From assembly GCA_934149155.1 (NCBI GenBank), contig CAKPDZ010000027.1:1-18952 (forward strand): a stretch of DNA of 18,952 bases, written 5' to 3'. This document shows positions 6,228 to 14,621 of this stretch, in pieces. Within the stretch, counting starts at the first letter, position 1. Every line of letters begins with the position of its first letter. A program made the position numbers and the translations under genes. This DNA comes from an uncultured Clostridia bacterium (lineage in GTDB: Bacteria > Bacillota > Clostridia > TANB77 > CAG-508). The notes under the pieces are model-generated. The model had not been told where the DNA came from. It did no database searches and saw only the letters and a list, made by a program, of their open reading frames with translations.

Positions 6228-6965
6228 ATGTTTGGATTTAATATAGATAAAAAAACATTATATATAATAATAGGAATATTGGTAGTAATATCATTAATGA
6301 GTTATGGAACAAGTGGAATATTTAGTTTGATATTATCAATACCAGCAGTATTGTTAGCAATAACAGTACATGAGTTTGGTCATGCATTTGCAGCATACAA
6401 ATTAGGAGATGATACACCTGTAAGACAAGGTAGATTAAGCTTAAACCCATTTGACCATGTTGATCCATTAGGATTAGCAATGTTATTATTTGCACATATA
6501 GGATGGGGAAAGCCAGTAGAAATAGATCCAAGAAATTATAATAGAAATATTTCAGTAGAAAAAGCAGATGCAATAGTATCATTTGCAGGACCATTAATGA
6601 ATTTTATTACAGCAATAATATTTGCACTAATTTATTGTGCAATAATAAAATTTGCAGGAGCAGGATTCTTACTAAATAAAGTAGGAACAATAATAATAGC
6701 AATAGTAGCAAGTATTATTACAATGAATATAGGACTTGGAGTGTTTAATTTAATACCATTACCACCATTAGATGGTTCAAAAATATTTTTACCAATATTA
6801 CCAAGAAATGCAAAAATATGGTTTATAGATAATCAACAAATATTTTATTTTATATTTTTAATTATATGGATAACAGGAATTGCAGGAAGACTAATTTCAC
6901 CACTTATAGATTCAATGACAGAAGGAATATTAGGATTAGCAATGAGAATATTTGGATTATTATAA
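6228..6965 (+). CDS. Site-2 protease family zinc metalloprotease (M50)
   Basis: A 245-aa membrane protein. Two hydrophobic segments (about residues 10-28 and 29-46) lead into HEFGH at residues 48-52, where His48 and His52 bind zinc and Glu49 is catalytic. The third zinc ligand is Asp182 in NLIPLPPLDGSK, the conserved M50 N-x-x-P-x-P-x-L-D-G motif. FAGPLMNF (residues 119-126) is also typical. There is no PDZ domain, so it belongs to the minimal SpoIVFB/YwhC-like group. Such proteases cut transmembrane substrates within the membrane; the substrate here is unknown. It lies between lysS and tsaD in one transcription unit with an AGGAG site at 6215-6220. Confidence 0.9.
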   Translation: MFGFNIDKKTLYIIIGILVVISLMSYGTSGIFSLILSIPAVLLAITVHEFGHAFAAYKLGDDTPVRQGRLSLNPFDHVDPLGLAMLLFAHIGWGKPVEIDPRNYNRNISVEKADAIVSFAGPLMNFITAIIFALIYCAIIKFAGAGFLLNKVGTIIIAIVASIITMNIGLGVFNLIPLPPLDGSKIFLPILPRNAKIWFIDNQQIFYFIFLIIWITGIAGRLISPLIDSMTEGILGLAMRIFGLL

Positions 6966-6982
6966 AATTAGGAGAAATATAA

Positions 6983-7981
6983 ATGACAAAAAAAGATATA
7001 ATAGTTTTAGGAATAGAATCAAGTTGTGATGAAACTTCTGTTGCCGTTGTAAAAAACGGTAGAGAAGTTTTATCTAATATAATAGACACACAAATAAAAA
7101 TTCATGAGCAATATGGAGGAGTAGTTCCGGAGATTGCATCAAGAAATCATATAGAAGCAATATCAAGAGTTGCTAAAACAGCGATTGAAGAAGCAAATAT
7201 GAAATTTGAAGATGTAGATGTAATTGCACCGACATATGGACCAGGATTAGTAGGTGCATTATTGGTAGGCGTATCTTATGGAAGAGGACTAGCATATGCA
7301 TTAAATAAGCCATTAGTAGGAGTAAATCACTTAGAAGGACATATTGCTGCAAATTACATAACACATCCAGATTTAGAACCACCATTTTTATGTATGTTAA
7401 CATCAGGTGGAAATACACAAATAGTATATGTAAAAGACTATTGTGATATGCAAGTTCTAGGCAGAACACGTGATGATGCAATAGGAGAGGCTTTTGATAA
7501 AGTTGCAAGAGTAGTTGGCTTAGGGTATCCAGGAGGACCAAAAGTTGATAAATTAGCACAGCAAGGTCAAGCAAGCATAGACTTCCCAAAAACACATTTT
7601 GAAAACTTAGATTTTAGTTTTAGTGGAATAAAAACTGCAGTAATAAATTTACATCATAAAAATCCAGATGTAAGCAAAGAAGATTTGTGTATGAGTTTTG
7701 AGAAGGCTGTAACAGAAGTGCTAATAGAAAATATTACCAAGGCAATAGAACAAACAGGAATAAAGAAAGTTGTGCTAGCAGGTGGAGTATCTGCAAATAC
7801 TCATATTAGAAGTGAATTTGAAAAATTAGAACAACAAGGAATAAAAATATACAAGCCAGATTTAAAACTTTGTACAGATAATGCAGCAATGATAGGAGCA
7901 GCAGGATATTATAGATATCTAAATGGAGATATTTCAGAAAATACACTAAATGCAGTACCGAATTTGAAAATTGGAGATTAG
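6983..7981 (+). CDS. tsaD: tRNA N6-adenosine threonylcarbamoyltransferase TsaD
   Basis: A 332-aa ASKHA-fold enzyme that transfers threonylcarbamoyl from threonylcarbamoyl-AMP to A37 of ANN-decoding tRNAs, working with TsaB, TsaC and TsaE (not in this window). The N-terminus GIESSCDETSVAVV is the family signature. HLEGH at residues 116-120 gives the metal-binding His116 and His120. GGVSANTHIR and LCTDNAAMIG near the C-terminus are also characteristic, the second carrying the metal-binding Asp. The length is normal. AGGAGA (6970-6975) supports the start, 17 bases after the protease gene. Confidence 0.97.
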   Translation: MTKKDIIVLGIESSCDETSVAVVKNGREVLSNIIDTQIKIHEQYGGVVPEIASRNHIEAISRVAKTAIEEANMKFEDVDVIAPTYGPGLVGALLVGVSYGRGLAYALNKPLVGVNHLEGHIAANYITHPDLEPPFLCMLTSGGNTQIVYVKDYCDMQVLGRTRDDAIGEAFDKVARVVGLGYPGGPKVDKLAQQGQASIDFPKTHFENLDFSFSGIKTAVINLHHKNPDVSKEDLCMSFEKAVTEVLIENITKAIEQTGIKKVVLAGGVSANTHIRSEFEKLEQQGIKIYKPDLKLCTDNAAMIGAAGYYRYLNGDISENTLNAVPNLKIGD

Positions 7982-7996
7982 AAAAGGAAAAATAAT

Positions 7997-8707
7997 ATGT
8001 CAATATTTGTAATAGCAGACCTTCATTTATCATTTAGAGTACCAAAACCAATGGACATATTTGGAGATAATTGGTCAGGTCATGAAGAGAAAATAAGAAA
8101 AGATTGGATAGAAAAAGTAAAAGAAGATGACTTGGTTGTTTTACCAGGTGATTTTTCGTGGGAAACATATTTAGAAGATACAAAATTTGATTTTGGATAT
8201 CTAAATAGTTTACCTGGAAAAAAGTTAATGCTAAAAGGTAATCATGACTATTGGTGGACAACTTTGACTAATATGAGAAAATTTTTAAAAGACAATAACT
8301 TTAATAATATAGATTTTCTATACAATAATAGTTATGAATTTGAAGATAAAATTTTATGTGGTACTAGAGGCTGGAGTATTACAGATGAAGGTACTGATGA
8401 AAAATTAATAAATAGGGAACTTATCAGATTAGAATTGTCTTTGCAAGATGGAGTAAATAAGTTTGGAAAAGATAAAGAGATAATAGTGTTTATGCATTAT
8501 CCTCCTATAACAAAGGCAAAAATTGAACTTGAGCAAGAGGCTAAGTTTGTAGAGCTTATGAAAAAGTATAATGTTAAAAGATGTTATTATGGTCATCTGC
8601 ATGGTGCTTCTATAAAGGATGCTGTTCAAGGCAAAATTGAAGGTATTCAGTTTAAACTTGTGAGTGCTGATGGATTAGATTTTAAATTAGAAAAAATCAG
8701 ATTATAG
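7997..8707 (+). CDS. Calcineurin-like metallophosphoesterase
   Basis: A 236-aa cytoplasmic phosphoesterase with the full dimetal motif set in order: DLH (residues 8-10), GDFSW, GNHDYWW, MHYPP and YGHLHG. These are the metal and phosphate ligands of the calcineurin-like superfamily. The W-rich GDFSW and NHDYWW variants suggest the group often annotated as serine/threonine phosphatase-like proteins in clostridia, but the substrate (protein, nucleotide or nucleic acid) cannot be told. There is no signal peptide. AAAAGGAAAA precedes the ATG, 15 bases after tsaD; it is the last gene of the operon. Confidence 0.85.
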   Translation: MSIFVIADLHLSFRVPKPMDIFGDNWSGHEEKIRKDWIEKVKEDDLVVLPGDFSWETYLEDTKFDFGYLNSLPGKKLMLKGNHDYWWTTLTNMRKFLKDNNFNNIDFLYNNSYEFEDKILCGTRGWSITDEGTDEKLINRELIRLELSLQDGVNKFGKDKEIIVFMHYPPITKAKIELEQEAKFVELMKKYNVKRCYYGHLHGASIKDAVQGKIEGIQFKLVSADGLDFKLEKIRL

Positions 8708-8742
8708 TATTTTAAAGAATTGATAATATTTGTGAATTTTAT

Positions 8743-8770
8743 AAAAAAGTCCCAATTTGGGGCTTTTTTT
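8743..8770 (+). terminator. Intrinsic terminator of the lysS operon
   Basis: AAAAAAGTCCC pairs with GGGGCTTTTTT (one G-T wobble) around a short AATT loop and runs into seven Ts. The A-rich left arm also makes it active on the minus strand in principle. Confidence 0.85.
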
Positions 8771-8771
8771 G

Positions 8772-8800
8772 TTGATTTTTAAAAATCTATATAGTAAAAT
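8772..8800 (+). promoter_or_regulatory. Sigma-A promoter of recG
   Basis: TTGATT (8772-8777), a 17-base spacer, TAAAAT (8795-8800), directly after the upstream terminator and about 28 bp before the recG ATG. Confidence 0.7.
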
Positions 8801-8828
8801 GTAGACATATGGAAAAAGAGGAGTAGAG

Positions 8829-10877
8829 ATGTTAGACCTAAACAAAGATGTAAAATATGTAAAAACAGTAGGCCCAAACAGGGTAAAACTACTGAATAAG
8901 CTAAAAATATATACATTAAAAGACTTAATAGAATACTATCCAAGAGACTATGAAGACAGAAGCAAGCCAAAAAACTTATATGAATGTACAGATGGAGAAG
9001 AAGTCTTAATAGAAGCAATGCCAACAGGACGAATCAGCGAAATGCACAAAGGAAGAATGACAATAAGTAGATTAATTGTAAAAGACCAAACAGGAACATG
9101 TTATATAACATGGTTCAATCAAGGGTATTTAAGAGACAAATTTCAACCTGGAAGAATGTACAGATTTTTTGGAAAAATATCAAACAAAAGTGGAAGATTA
9201 GAAATGAATTCGCCTGTATATGATGAAATTGACCAAAGTAAAAATACAGGAAAAATTATTCCAATTTATCCATTAACATATGAGCTAAAGCAAACAACAT
9301 TAAGAAGAATCATAGAAAATGGACTTTTAGAAGTAAAAGGGCAATTGCCAGAAACATTGCCAGAATACATATTAAAAGAAAATAATTTATGGGATATAAA
9401 CAATACAATTGAAAGAATACACTTTCCAGTAGAGTTTTCAGATTTTAATAAGGCGAGAGAAAGACTAGTATTTGAAGAGCTACTTACAACACAATTAGCA
9501 TTATTAAAATTAAAAAATAATTATGAACACGAAACAGATGGAATACAATTTAGTAAAGATGTATATATGTCAGACGTAATAAATATTTTACCATTTAAAT
9601 TAACAAAAGCACAACTACGAGTATTAGAAGAAATTGATAAAGATATGGAAAGCAACAAGCCAATGAACAGATTACTACAAGGAGATGTTGGTTCAGGAAA
9701 AACAGTGGTAGCAATGATATCGGCATATAAAGCAGTAAAATCAGGATATCAAGCAACAATAATGGCACCAACGGCAATACTTGCAAGTCAGCATTTAGAA
9801 AGCTTTCAAGGAATATTAGAAGAACTTGGAATAAGAGTAGAGCTATTAATTTCAAGTGTTACTAAAAAGAAAAAAGCCGAAATATTAGAAAAACTGCAAA
9901 ATGGAGAAATAGATATATTAATAGGAACACATGCAATATTAGAGGAAAATGTAGTATTCAAAAATTTAGGATTAGTCGTAACAGATGAGCAACACCGTTT
10001 TGGAGTAAAACAAAGAGGAACTATAGCATCTAAAGGACAAAATCCAGATGTAATTGCAATGTCTGCAACACCAATTCCAAGAACACTTGCATTAATATTA
10101 TATGGAGATTTGGATATATCTATAATAGATGAACTTCCACCAAACAGAAAGAAAATTGAAACATATGCAGTTAGAAAAAATATGGAAGAAAGAGTAAATA
10201 ATTTTATAAGAAAACAAATAACAGAAGGCAGGCAAGCATATATAGTATGTCCATTAGTTGAAGAAAACGAAGATATGGAGGGCTTGCAATCAGTAATTGA
10301 ACTTGCAGAAAAATATCAAAAAGAAACATTTAGTGAATATAAGGTAGCATATTTACATGGAAAAATGAAACCAAAAGAAAAAGATGAAATTATGGAAAGA
10401 TTCAAAAATGGTGAAATCCAAATTTTGATTGCAACAACTGTAATAGAAGTTGGAGTTAATGTTCCAAATGCAAGTATTATGGTAGTAGAAAATGCAGAAA
10501 GGTTTGGATTAGCACAATTGCACCAATTACGTGGAAGAGTAGGAAGAGGCGAATATCAATCATATTGCATTTTAAAATACGAAGGAAATAGCGAAACAAT
10601 AAGACAAAGGATGAAAGTAATGTGTGATACAAATGACGGATTTATAATTTCTGAAAAAGACTTAGAACTTAGAGGCTCTGGAGACTTTTTTGGAACAGAG
10701 CAACATGGACTTCCAGAATTTAAAATTGCTAATCTGTTTGAAGATATAGCAGTTTTGAAAAAGGTTCAAAAATTAGCTTTAAAAATTATGGAAGATGATC
10801 CATTACTTGAAAAAGAAAAAAATGCAAAACTAAATAACTTGGTAAAGGAAAAATTTAGTTCAAGAATAGAAATTTAA
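8829..10877 (+). CDS. recG: ATP-dependent DNA helicase RecG
   Basis: A 682-aa superfamily 2 helicase that remodels stalled replication forks and Holliday junctions. The N-terminal wedge domain (about residues 50-160, with the OB fold around GRMTISRLIVKDQTG) precedes the two helicase lobes. Walker A is GDVGSGKT at 285-292, motif II is the RecG-type DEQH at 386-389 followed by RFGVKQR, motif III is MSATPIPRT, and motif VI is QLRGRVGR. The C-terminal DLELRGSGDFFGTEQHG segment is the TRG-type motif needed for branch migration. The length matches bacterial RecG (about 680-690). AGAGGAG (8817-8823) supports the ATG. Confidence 0.97.
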   Translation: MLDLNKDVKYVKTVGPNRVKLLNKLKIYTLKDLIEYYPRDYEDRSKPKNLYECTDGEEVLIEAMPTGRISEMHKGRMTISRLIVKDQTGTCYITWFNQGYLRDKFQPGRMYRFFGKISNKSGRLEMNSPVYDEIDQSKNTGKIIPIYPLTYELKQTTLRRIIENGLLEVKGQLPETLPEYILKENNLWDINNTIERIHFPVEFSDFNKARERLVFEELLTTQLALLKLKNNYEHETDGIQFSKDVYMSDVINILPFKLTKAQLRVLEEIDKDMESNKPMNRLLQGDVGSGKTVVAMISAYKAVKSGYQATIMAPTAILASQHLESFQGILEELGIRVELLISSVTKKKKAEILEKLQNGEIDILIGTHAILEENVVFKNLGLVVTDEQHRFGVKQRGTIASKGQNPDVIAMSATPIPRTLALILYGDLDISIIDELPPNRKKIETYAVRKNMEERVNNFIRKQITEGRQAYIVCPLVEENEDMEGLQSVIELAEKYQKETFSEYKVAYLHGKMKPKEKDEIMERFKNGEIQILIATTVIEVGVNVPNASIMVVENAERFGLAQLHQLRGRVGRGEYQSYCILKYEGNSETIRQRMKVMCDTNDGFIISEKDLELRGSGDFFGTEQHGLPEFKIANLFEDIAVLKKVQKLALKIMEDDPLLEKEKNAKLNNLVKEKFSSRIEI

Positions 10878-10934
10878 ATTATTGCTATTGCTGGTACAGA
10901 AACAGCGATTGGCAAAGAAAAGGATGTTGATATT

Positions 10935-11123
10935 ATGTTACAAATAATTGGAAGATTAATAGGTGTACTTGTTTTATTAGCTGGTGTGATTTTAGTTTAT
11001 GATGCTAGAATTATTACTAAAAAGGCTTTTGGCTTTGGTGACCAAAATGAGGCTACAAGTGGCTTCAAAATTTTAGGTGCTATACTTGCAATGGTTGGTG
11101 GATTGATAGTTTTCTTTTGTTAG
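10935..11123 (+). CDS. Small two-helix membrane protein, unknown function
   Basis: A 62-aa protein with hydrophobic segments at about residues 3-22 (IIGRLIGVLVLLAGVILVYD) and 44-61 (KILGAILAMVGGLIVFF), linked by a short loop containing ARIITKKAFGFGDQNEATSG. The conserved-looking loop suggests a real family, but I can assign no function. AAAAGGA (10917-10923) lies 11 bases upstream, a longer spacing than its neighbours have. It follows recG by 57 bases and probably shares its transcript. Its stop codon lies inside the loop of the terminator that ends this unit. Confidence 0.7.
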   Translation: MLQIIGRLIGVLVLLAGVILVYDARIITKKAFGFGDQNEATSGFKILGAILAMVGGLIVFFC

Positions 11124-11139
11124 GAAACTATCTTTTTTT
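11105..11139 (+). terminator. Intrinsic terminator overlapping the end of the small membrane gene
   Basis: GATAGTTTTC (11105-11114) pairs with GGAAACTATC (11123-11132), one wobble, around an 8-base loop that contains the stop codon, followed by seven Ts (11133-11139). It separates the recG unit from the accessory block. Confidence 0.85.
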
Positions 11140-11159
11140 AGAATTAAGACAAAAAACTA

Positions 11160-11190
11160 TTGACTCTCCCCTTAAGGTTAGGTGTATAGT
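11160..11190 (+). promoter_or_regulatory. MerR-type promoter and operator (19-bp spacer)
   Basis: TTGACT (11160-11165) and TATAGT (11185-11190) are separated by 19 bases, the over-long spacer characteristic of MerR-activated promoters. The spacer holds the 16-bp dyad CT-cc-CCTTAAGG-tt-AG (11166-11181). MerR regulators bind such a dyad and twist the DNA to bring the two hexamers into register. The first gene downstream encodes a MerR domain, so autoregulation is the natural reading. AGGAGG (11197-11202) follows. Confidence 0.85.
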
Positions 11191-11208
11191 TGAATTAGGA
11201 GGAAAAGA

Positions 11209-13095
11209 ATGTTAAAAATAGGAGAATTTGCAAAAATATTTAATGTAACAATAAAAACAATAAGATTCTATGAAGAAAAAGAATTGTTAAAGCCTTGCTA
11301 TATTGATAAATATTCTGGATATAGATATTATGATGATGAAAACATAAAACAGATGAATCAGATTTTATATCTAAAAAAACTAGGATTTTCATTAGACGAG
11401 ATAAAAAAATATGACGAAAAGCTAGTAAAAAATAAAATTGAAGAATATCAAGAAAAAATAATTCAATATACTTCTAACATTAACATTCTTAAAGACATAG
11501 ATAGTACAAGCACAAAGGGAGAGGAGGTTAAAAAAGCTAAAAAGCCATTTGAATTTAAAGGATACTATAAGAAGGATTACAGAATAATAGGCTTTTGGAA
11601 GACAATTGCTTTACTAAAGAAAAATCAAAAATTTAAATACAGAGAGCAAGAGAAAAATCAAGATTTTGAGCTCGAAAGAATTACAATAAATCCAATAGAA
11701 AATGAAGTAATAGCATACATTAATAAGAAAAGTATAATAGCTAAATATACTAAAGATTATATATTAGATATTATAGAACCAAAGAGTATAAGCTGTTATG
11801 ATTATAAAAAAGTCAATGGAAAGAAATATCTTTTTATAGAATGGAAAGATGAATGTTATTATGTATTAGAAAAAATAGGAGGGATTAATTTTATGGAAGA
11901 AATGTTTGAAAATAAAGAAAAAATGTATAATATTCTAACAAAAGACGGAAGAGGACTAACTTTAGGAAAAGACATCATATTACCAGAAGATAAAAGAGGA
12001 AATGTAAATGCATTAATTGTTGGTGGAAGTGGAGCAGGAAAATCATCAGCATATACAGTAACTAATACATTAAAAATGTTAGGTTCATATATTATTGTAG
12101 ATCCACTAGGAGAAGTTTATGATAAAACTCATAAATATCTAAAAAATAATGGATATAAAATAAAAGTACTAAATTATGAAAACAGAGATATAAAAAATAG
12201 TATTGATGAAGAAGACAAATATCAATATAATCCTTTAAGCCATATAAAAAATGATGCAGACATAGAAAGTTTAGCTAATATCTTAGTAGGAAATGAAGAT
12301 GATGAATTTTGGAATGATGCTTCTAAGAGTTTAATGAAGACAATAATTTATTACGTTATAGAAAATGAAGATAAAAAAGATTTACTTACTTGTTTCAAAT
12401 TATTAGGATTGCCAAAAGAAAATTTATTTGCAAATTTTGATATATTTGAAGAAAATACAAAAGCATATAAATATTATACTATTTTAAAGACATTTCCTGA
12501 AAAAACATATCAAAGTATAGTTTCTACTGCGATATTAAAATTATCTTTTGTAATAAATGGAATAAAAGAAGATGGTGAAGCTACTGACAAATTTGAATTT
12601 GAAGAATTAAGGGATGGAAAAACAGCTATATTTCTAATGCAAAATGGAAACCGTAATGAAGATGCGAAATTCAATAATATTTTTATAAGCCAATTTTTAG
12701 CAACATATAAAATTGGAAATATTGGACAAGAACACATATATATAATGTTAGATGAAGTAGAAAGATTAGGAAAAATTTATGATTTTGCAAGAAACGTGGA
12801 ATTAGCAAGATGTAGAAAATTATCAATAAGTCTGATGACAAATAACATGGAAAACATAAAAGATATCTATGGAAAAGAATACTATAATATAATGAATTCA
12901 ATAGATACACAAATGTTGTTAGGAACTAATATAAAATCAGATATTATGTATTTTAGCGAGTTATTAGGTATAGATTCAGATTTTATAAAAGATGATTTGA
13001 AAAATGATGAACTTTTAATATATGAAAAAGGTTTAAAACCAATACTTGCAAGAAAAGATTATTTCTTTTATAATGAAATGTGGAATAATATATAG
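11209..13095 (+). CDS. MerR-type regulator fused to a VirD4/TraG-like ATPase
   Basis: A 628-aa protein of two unrelated halves. Residues 1-70 are a MerR winged helix-turn-helix (IGEFAKIFNVTIKTIRFYEE, SGYRYYDDENI), 75-105 a coiled coil, and about 112-222 an effector-type domain ending GKKYLFIEWKDECYYVLEK, as MerR proteins of this kind normally end. From Met229 it is a soluble VirD4/TraG-like ATPase: Walker A GGSGAGKS at 272-279, DPLGE at 298-302 in place of the usual DPKGE, FWNDASKSLM, and Walker B YIMLDE ending at Asp515-Glu516. The transmembrane N-terminus of coupling proteins is missing. At the join, the A6 run 11870-11875 hides a TAG one frame away, followed by AGGAGGG (11877-11883) and ATG 11893, so two genes may have become one. 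DNA transfer or another ATP-driven role is inference. Confidence 0.8.
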   Translation: MLKIGEFAKIFNVTIKTIRFYEEKELLKPCYIDKYSGYRYYDDENIKQMNQILYLKKLGFSLDEIKKYDEKLVKNKIEEYQEKIIQYTSNINILKDIDSTSTKGEEVKKAKKPFEFKGYYKKDYRIIGFWKTIALLKKNQKFKYREQEKNQDFELERITINPIENEVIAYINKKSIIAKYTKDYILDIIEPKSISCYDYKKVNGKKYLFIEWKDECYYVLEKIGGINFMEEMFENKEKMYNILTKDGRGLTLGKDIILPEDKRGNVNALIVGGSGAGKSSAYTVTNTLKMLGSYIIVDPLGEVYDKTHKYLKNNGYKIKVLNYENRDIKNSIDEEDKYQYNPLSHIKNDADIESLANILVGNEDDEFWNDASKSLMKTIIYYVIENEDKKDLLTCFKLLGLPKENLFANFDIFEENTKAYKYYTILKTFPEKTYQSIVSTAILKLSFVINGIKEDGEATDKFEFEELRDGKTAIFLMQNGNRNEDAKFNNIFISQFLATYKIGNIGQEHIYIMLDEVERLGKIYDFARNVELARCRKLSISLMTNNMENIKDIYGKEYYNIMNSIDTQMLLGTNIKSDIMYFSELLGIDSDFIKDDLKNDELLIYEKGLKPILARKDYFFYNEMWNNI

Positions 13096-13107
13096 GAAGG
13101 GTAAATA

Positions 13108-14598
13108 ATGAATAATATTCAAGTAGAAAATGTTGATTTAGAAAATGTGATGTTTCATTTTTCAGATGGTGATATAAAATCAATAGAAGAAAAAGGATTA
13201 GAAGCAAGAATAGGACATAATAGTGAAGGAATTGAGACTCATAAAAAAGTATTTTTTTCGCAGGGAATGAGCGAAATGTTACAATTAGTATATAATTTAA
13301 TAAGAGTATCAAAAGATGCCATAGACAACGAAGAAAAGCCGATAGAGCAAAGAAATAAGGTATTACATAATTGGTTAGAAAAATATTCAGAATGTAAAGA
13401 TGATTTTAAGCAGGATGCATGGAAAAATGCCTATAGAATAACATATCAAATATTAAAACATGCTAATTATTATAGTTTGGATTTGAATGGAACAACTACA
13501 AGAGAATTCGAAAATATGAGTAAAGAAGAACAAGAAAAAATAGATTATCTAATAGATGATATAGATGATGAAACTGGTAAAGTAATGGAAAAACATAATA
13601 TGCATACTAGATTTGATAGAAGTGTAACACCAAATAAAATTAGTAGATTATGCTGTAAAAATAAGGATAATGCACTAGCTGTTGTAGAATATGCTTATCA
13701 AAGTTTCTTCGATAAAGTTGGAAAAGAAAATGTAGACAATGAACCTGAAATGTATTATATGAGAGGATTGGAAAAATTTTTTGAATATGTATCAGATTTG
13801 GAAAAAAGCCCTTTTGCTAAAAAAGAAACATCACTAGATGTGGTAGATGCAAAAGATTTATCAGAAAATGAATTGAATAAAATATGTTTTCACTTTACGA
13901 ATAAAAGCAATGAAAATAGTATAGCAAGTAAAGGCTTATTACCTCAAAATGAAAATGATTTAAAAGTAGGCTATAATAAACCTAAACAAGTATATTTTTC
14001 TAGGGGACAGGAAGCTATGCTATCTTTAATGAATAGGTTCTTAAATTTATTAGTAGGTAAATCGCCTATATTAAATAATGTATTAATAAAGCCACAATAT
14101 ATGAGCGAAAGCAGAAGAATGCAAGATAGTCCACTAACTAAAACAGAAACATTTGACTACATGGAAAAATTTTTAAAAGATAGTATGTATCTTTCTTTAG
14201 ACTTATTGGAAGGTAAAGATTATGATCCAGAAGCTATTAATCTAGAAAGTAAGAGAAAACATAAAGTAACACCACGAAATATGAATACTTATCCTAATAA
14301 ATCAATACTACCAGATAAAATACAAAAAATAAGTATTGATGGAAAAACAGATGCATTAAGTGTATTAACATATATGTATGATAAGTATTTAGAAAAAGAA
14401 AATAAAGAAATAGAAACTTATGGAATAGAAGAGGAACAGCTTGTTGGAGAATTTGTGAAATTTACGAGAGAAAAAAACAAATTGGATTTCCTGAAAAAAA
14501 TAGAAAAATTTGAAGATTCTGATATTAATAAAAAGGAAGAAGCTGATAGAAGAGTGCAAAGAGATATGGAGATACAAGATAAGGATATAATAAAGTAA
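13108..14598 (+). CDS. Tandem HF(S/T)...GL domain protein, possibly ADP-ribosyltransferase-like
   Basis: A 496-aa soluble protein made of two copies of one domain. Copy 1 (about residues 14-220) has FHFSD with His17, SIEEKGL, KKVFFSQG (46-53), YYSLDLNG, then MHTRFDRSVTPNKI and NALAVVEYAY. Copy 2 (about 258-460) repeats the order: FHFTN with His262, SIASKGL, KQVYFSRG (293-300), YLSLDLLEG, MNTYPNKSILPDKI and DALSVLTYMY. I recall single-copy relatives as hypothetical proteins of gut Firmicutes. The His-[ST], SI..GL and F-S-x-G pattern recalls the NAD-binding core of DarT- and KptA-type ADP-ribosyltransferases, but no catalytic glutamate can be assigned, so that is only a suggestion. GGAAGGG (13095-13101) overlaps the previous stop; same operon. 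Confidence 0.75.
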   Translation: MNNIQVENVDLENVMFHFSDGDIKSIEEKGLEARIGHNSEGIETHKKVFFSQGMSEMLQLVYNLIRVSKDAIDNEEKPIEQRNKVLHNWLEKYSECKDDFKQDAWKNAYRITYQILKHANYYSLDLNGTTTREFENMSKEEQEKIDYLIDDIDDETGKVMEKHNMHTRFDRSVTPNKISRLCCKNKDNALAVVEYAYQSFFDKVGKENVDNEPEMYYMRGLEKFFEYVSDLEKSPFAKKETSLDVVDAKDLSENELNKICFHFTNKSNENSIASKGLLPQNENDLKVGYNKPKQVYFSRGQEAMLSLMNRFLNLLVGKSPILNNVLIKPQYMSESRRMQDSPLTKTETFDYMEKFLKDSMYLSLDLLEGKDYDPEAINLESKRKHKVTPRNMNTYPNKSILPDKIQKISIDGKTDALSVLTYMYDKYLEKENKEIETYGIEEEQLVGEFVKFTREKNKLDFLKKIEKFEDSDINKKEEADRRVQRDMEIQDKDIIK

Positions 14599-14621
14599 GA
14601 GTATAAGTGGAGGAACAAAAG

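Noticed and set aside
10878..10934. Structured RNA between recG and the 62-aa gene
   Set aside because: TTGCTATTGCTG and CAGCGATTGGCAA pair imperfectly, with no T-tract and no known motif.
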